From: Actinocrinis sp046724665
GTDB lineage: Bacteria > Actinomycetota > Actinomycetes > Streptomycetales > Catenulisporaceae
Reading direction: 5' to 3'
DNA: 5,735 nucleotides
Assembly (NCBI GenBank): GCA_046724665.1
Contig: JBKOWZ010000081.1
Span: 1 to 5,735 of the forward strand
In this document: piece after piece, positions 5,108-5,735 of the stretch
Layout of the letters: each line of letters starts with the position of its first letter
How positions within the stretch are numbered: the first letter of the stretch is position 1
Program-made: the position numbers and the translations under genes
Notes under the pieces: generated by a model
Told to the model about the DNA's origin: nothing
What the model saw: only the letters and a program-made list of their open reading frames with translations
Databases searched by the model: none

Positions 5108-5735
5108 ATGGCGAGTGTTGAGCAGGGTCAGGGTGTGGACGCGGATGCGGGGGTGGGGGCGAGGCCGTGTCTGCACTGCGGGCGGCCGGTGCCGCAGCGT
5201 GTGGGGGCGGGGCGGCCGTTCCAGTACTGCCGGGACAACGACGACGCGTGTTTGAAGGCGGCGCGTAACGCGCGGGCACGGGAGCGTAACGCGCCGGGGT
5301 TGCCGGGGCAGCTGGCGCAGGCGTGGGAGTTGGTGGAGCGGCTCGATCAGGCGGCGGGGGTGCTCGCGGCGTCGTTGGCGGGGGAGTTGTCGGCGGCGGG
5401 GGTGGAGAGCCGGGTGGCGGCGGTACGCGCGGAGGCCGCGGCGCAGGTCGCGGCGGCGCAGGCGGAGCGTGAGGATGCGGCGGCGCGTGCTGAGGCGGCG
5501 GGGGAGCGGGAGGCGTTGGCGCGTGCGGAGATCGCGGATGCGTTAGCGCAGCGGGATGACGCGTTGGCGCAGGCCGAGGCCGCGCGCGGTGAGGCGGAGG
5601 CGGAGCGGGCTGCGCGGGCGCAGGCGGTGGAGCGGGCGGATCAGGAGACTGAGGCCGCGCGGGAGGCGCGCGCGGCGCGGGACGACGCGGCGGCGCGGTC
5701 TGTCGCGGCGCTGGATGAGGCGCGGCGTGCGGCGG
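5108..5735 (+). CDS. Zinc-ribbon-like, long coiled-coil protein (N-terminal part, runs off window)
   Basis: The frame is open from ATG at 5108 to the window edge, giving 209 residues with no stop; the C-terminus is missing. Residues 21-48 hold four cysteines (C21, C24, C41, C48) in CLHCGRP...YCRDNDDAC, a spacing that could bind one zinc. A basic patch follows (KAARNARARER, 50-60). From about 66 to the edge it is Ala/Glu/Arg/Gln-rich with few breaks, as expected for a long parallel coiled coil. I do not recognise the family. A zinc-ribbon head on a coiled coil is compatible with a DNA-binding or scaffold protein, such as plasmid KfrA-like or segregation-type proteins, but no known DNA-binding fold is seen. 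GCG dominates the alanine codons. L146 is encoded by TTA (5543-5545), rare in high-GC actinobacteria. It is divergent from the cellulase gene, 267 bases away. Confidence 0.78.
   Translation, partial: MASVEQGQGVDADAGVGARPCLHCGRPVPQRVGAGRPFQYCRDNDDACLKAARNARARERNAPGLPGQLAQAWELVERLDQAAGVLAASLAGELSAAGVESRVAAVRAEAAAQVAAAQAEREDAAARAEAAGEREALARAEIADALAQRDDALAQAEAARGEAEAERAARAQAVERADQETEAAREARAARDDAAARSVAALDEARRAA

Overview
The window looks like chromosomal DNA of a cellulolytic, very GC-rich actinobacterium. Third codon positions are almost all G or C, GTG is used as a start, and Shine-Dalgarno sites are purine-rich. There is a secreted cellulase of actinobacterial architecture (CBM2, Ser/Ala linker, GH6) and a leucine TTA codon, which is rare in such genomes. 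A Streptomyces- or Catenulispora-like soil organism fits, but the genus cannot be fixed from this sequence.

Five genes alternate in strand, so each is probably transcribed alone: (1) 211-1413 (+), a fold-type-I PLP enzyme of the class V aminotransferase / isopenicillin N epimerase-like group; (2) 1509-2102 (-), an unrecognised membrane protein with four predicted helices; (3) 2329-2769 (+), a SRPBCC (START-like) small-ligand-binding protein; (4) 2966-4840 (-), an exported cellulose-binding GH6 cellulase, probably a cellobiohydrolase; (5) 5108 to the window edge (+), the N-terminal part of a protein with a four-cysteine, zinc-ribbon-like head and a long Ala/Glu/Arg coiled coil.

The spaces between genes carry most of the regulatory signal. 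Bases 1-210 have no gene but hold a strong G-quadruplex motif just upstream of gene 1. A GC-rich inverted repeat spans the stop codon of gene 1. Genes 3 and 4 converge on two consecutive hairpins. The divergent region between genes 4 and 5 (4841-5107) holds a candidate sigma70-type promoter for the cellulase, a LacI/GalR-type palindrome with an AGCGCT core just downstream of it, and a -10-like element so close to the gene 5 start that its mRNA may be leaderless.

I see no shared pathway linking the five genes. Gene 4 is a clear extracellular cellulose-degrading function, probably under sugar-responsive repression; the others look like unrelated neighbours. I find no RNA gene, insertion sequence, CRISPR array or attachment site. 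I also find no convincing new multi-gene system; the least explained item is the truncated coiled-coil gene at the right edge.
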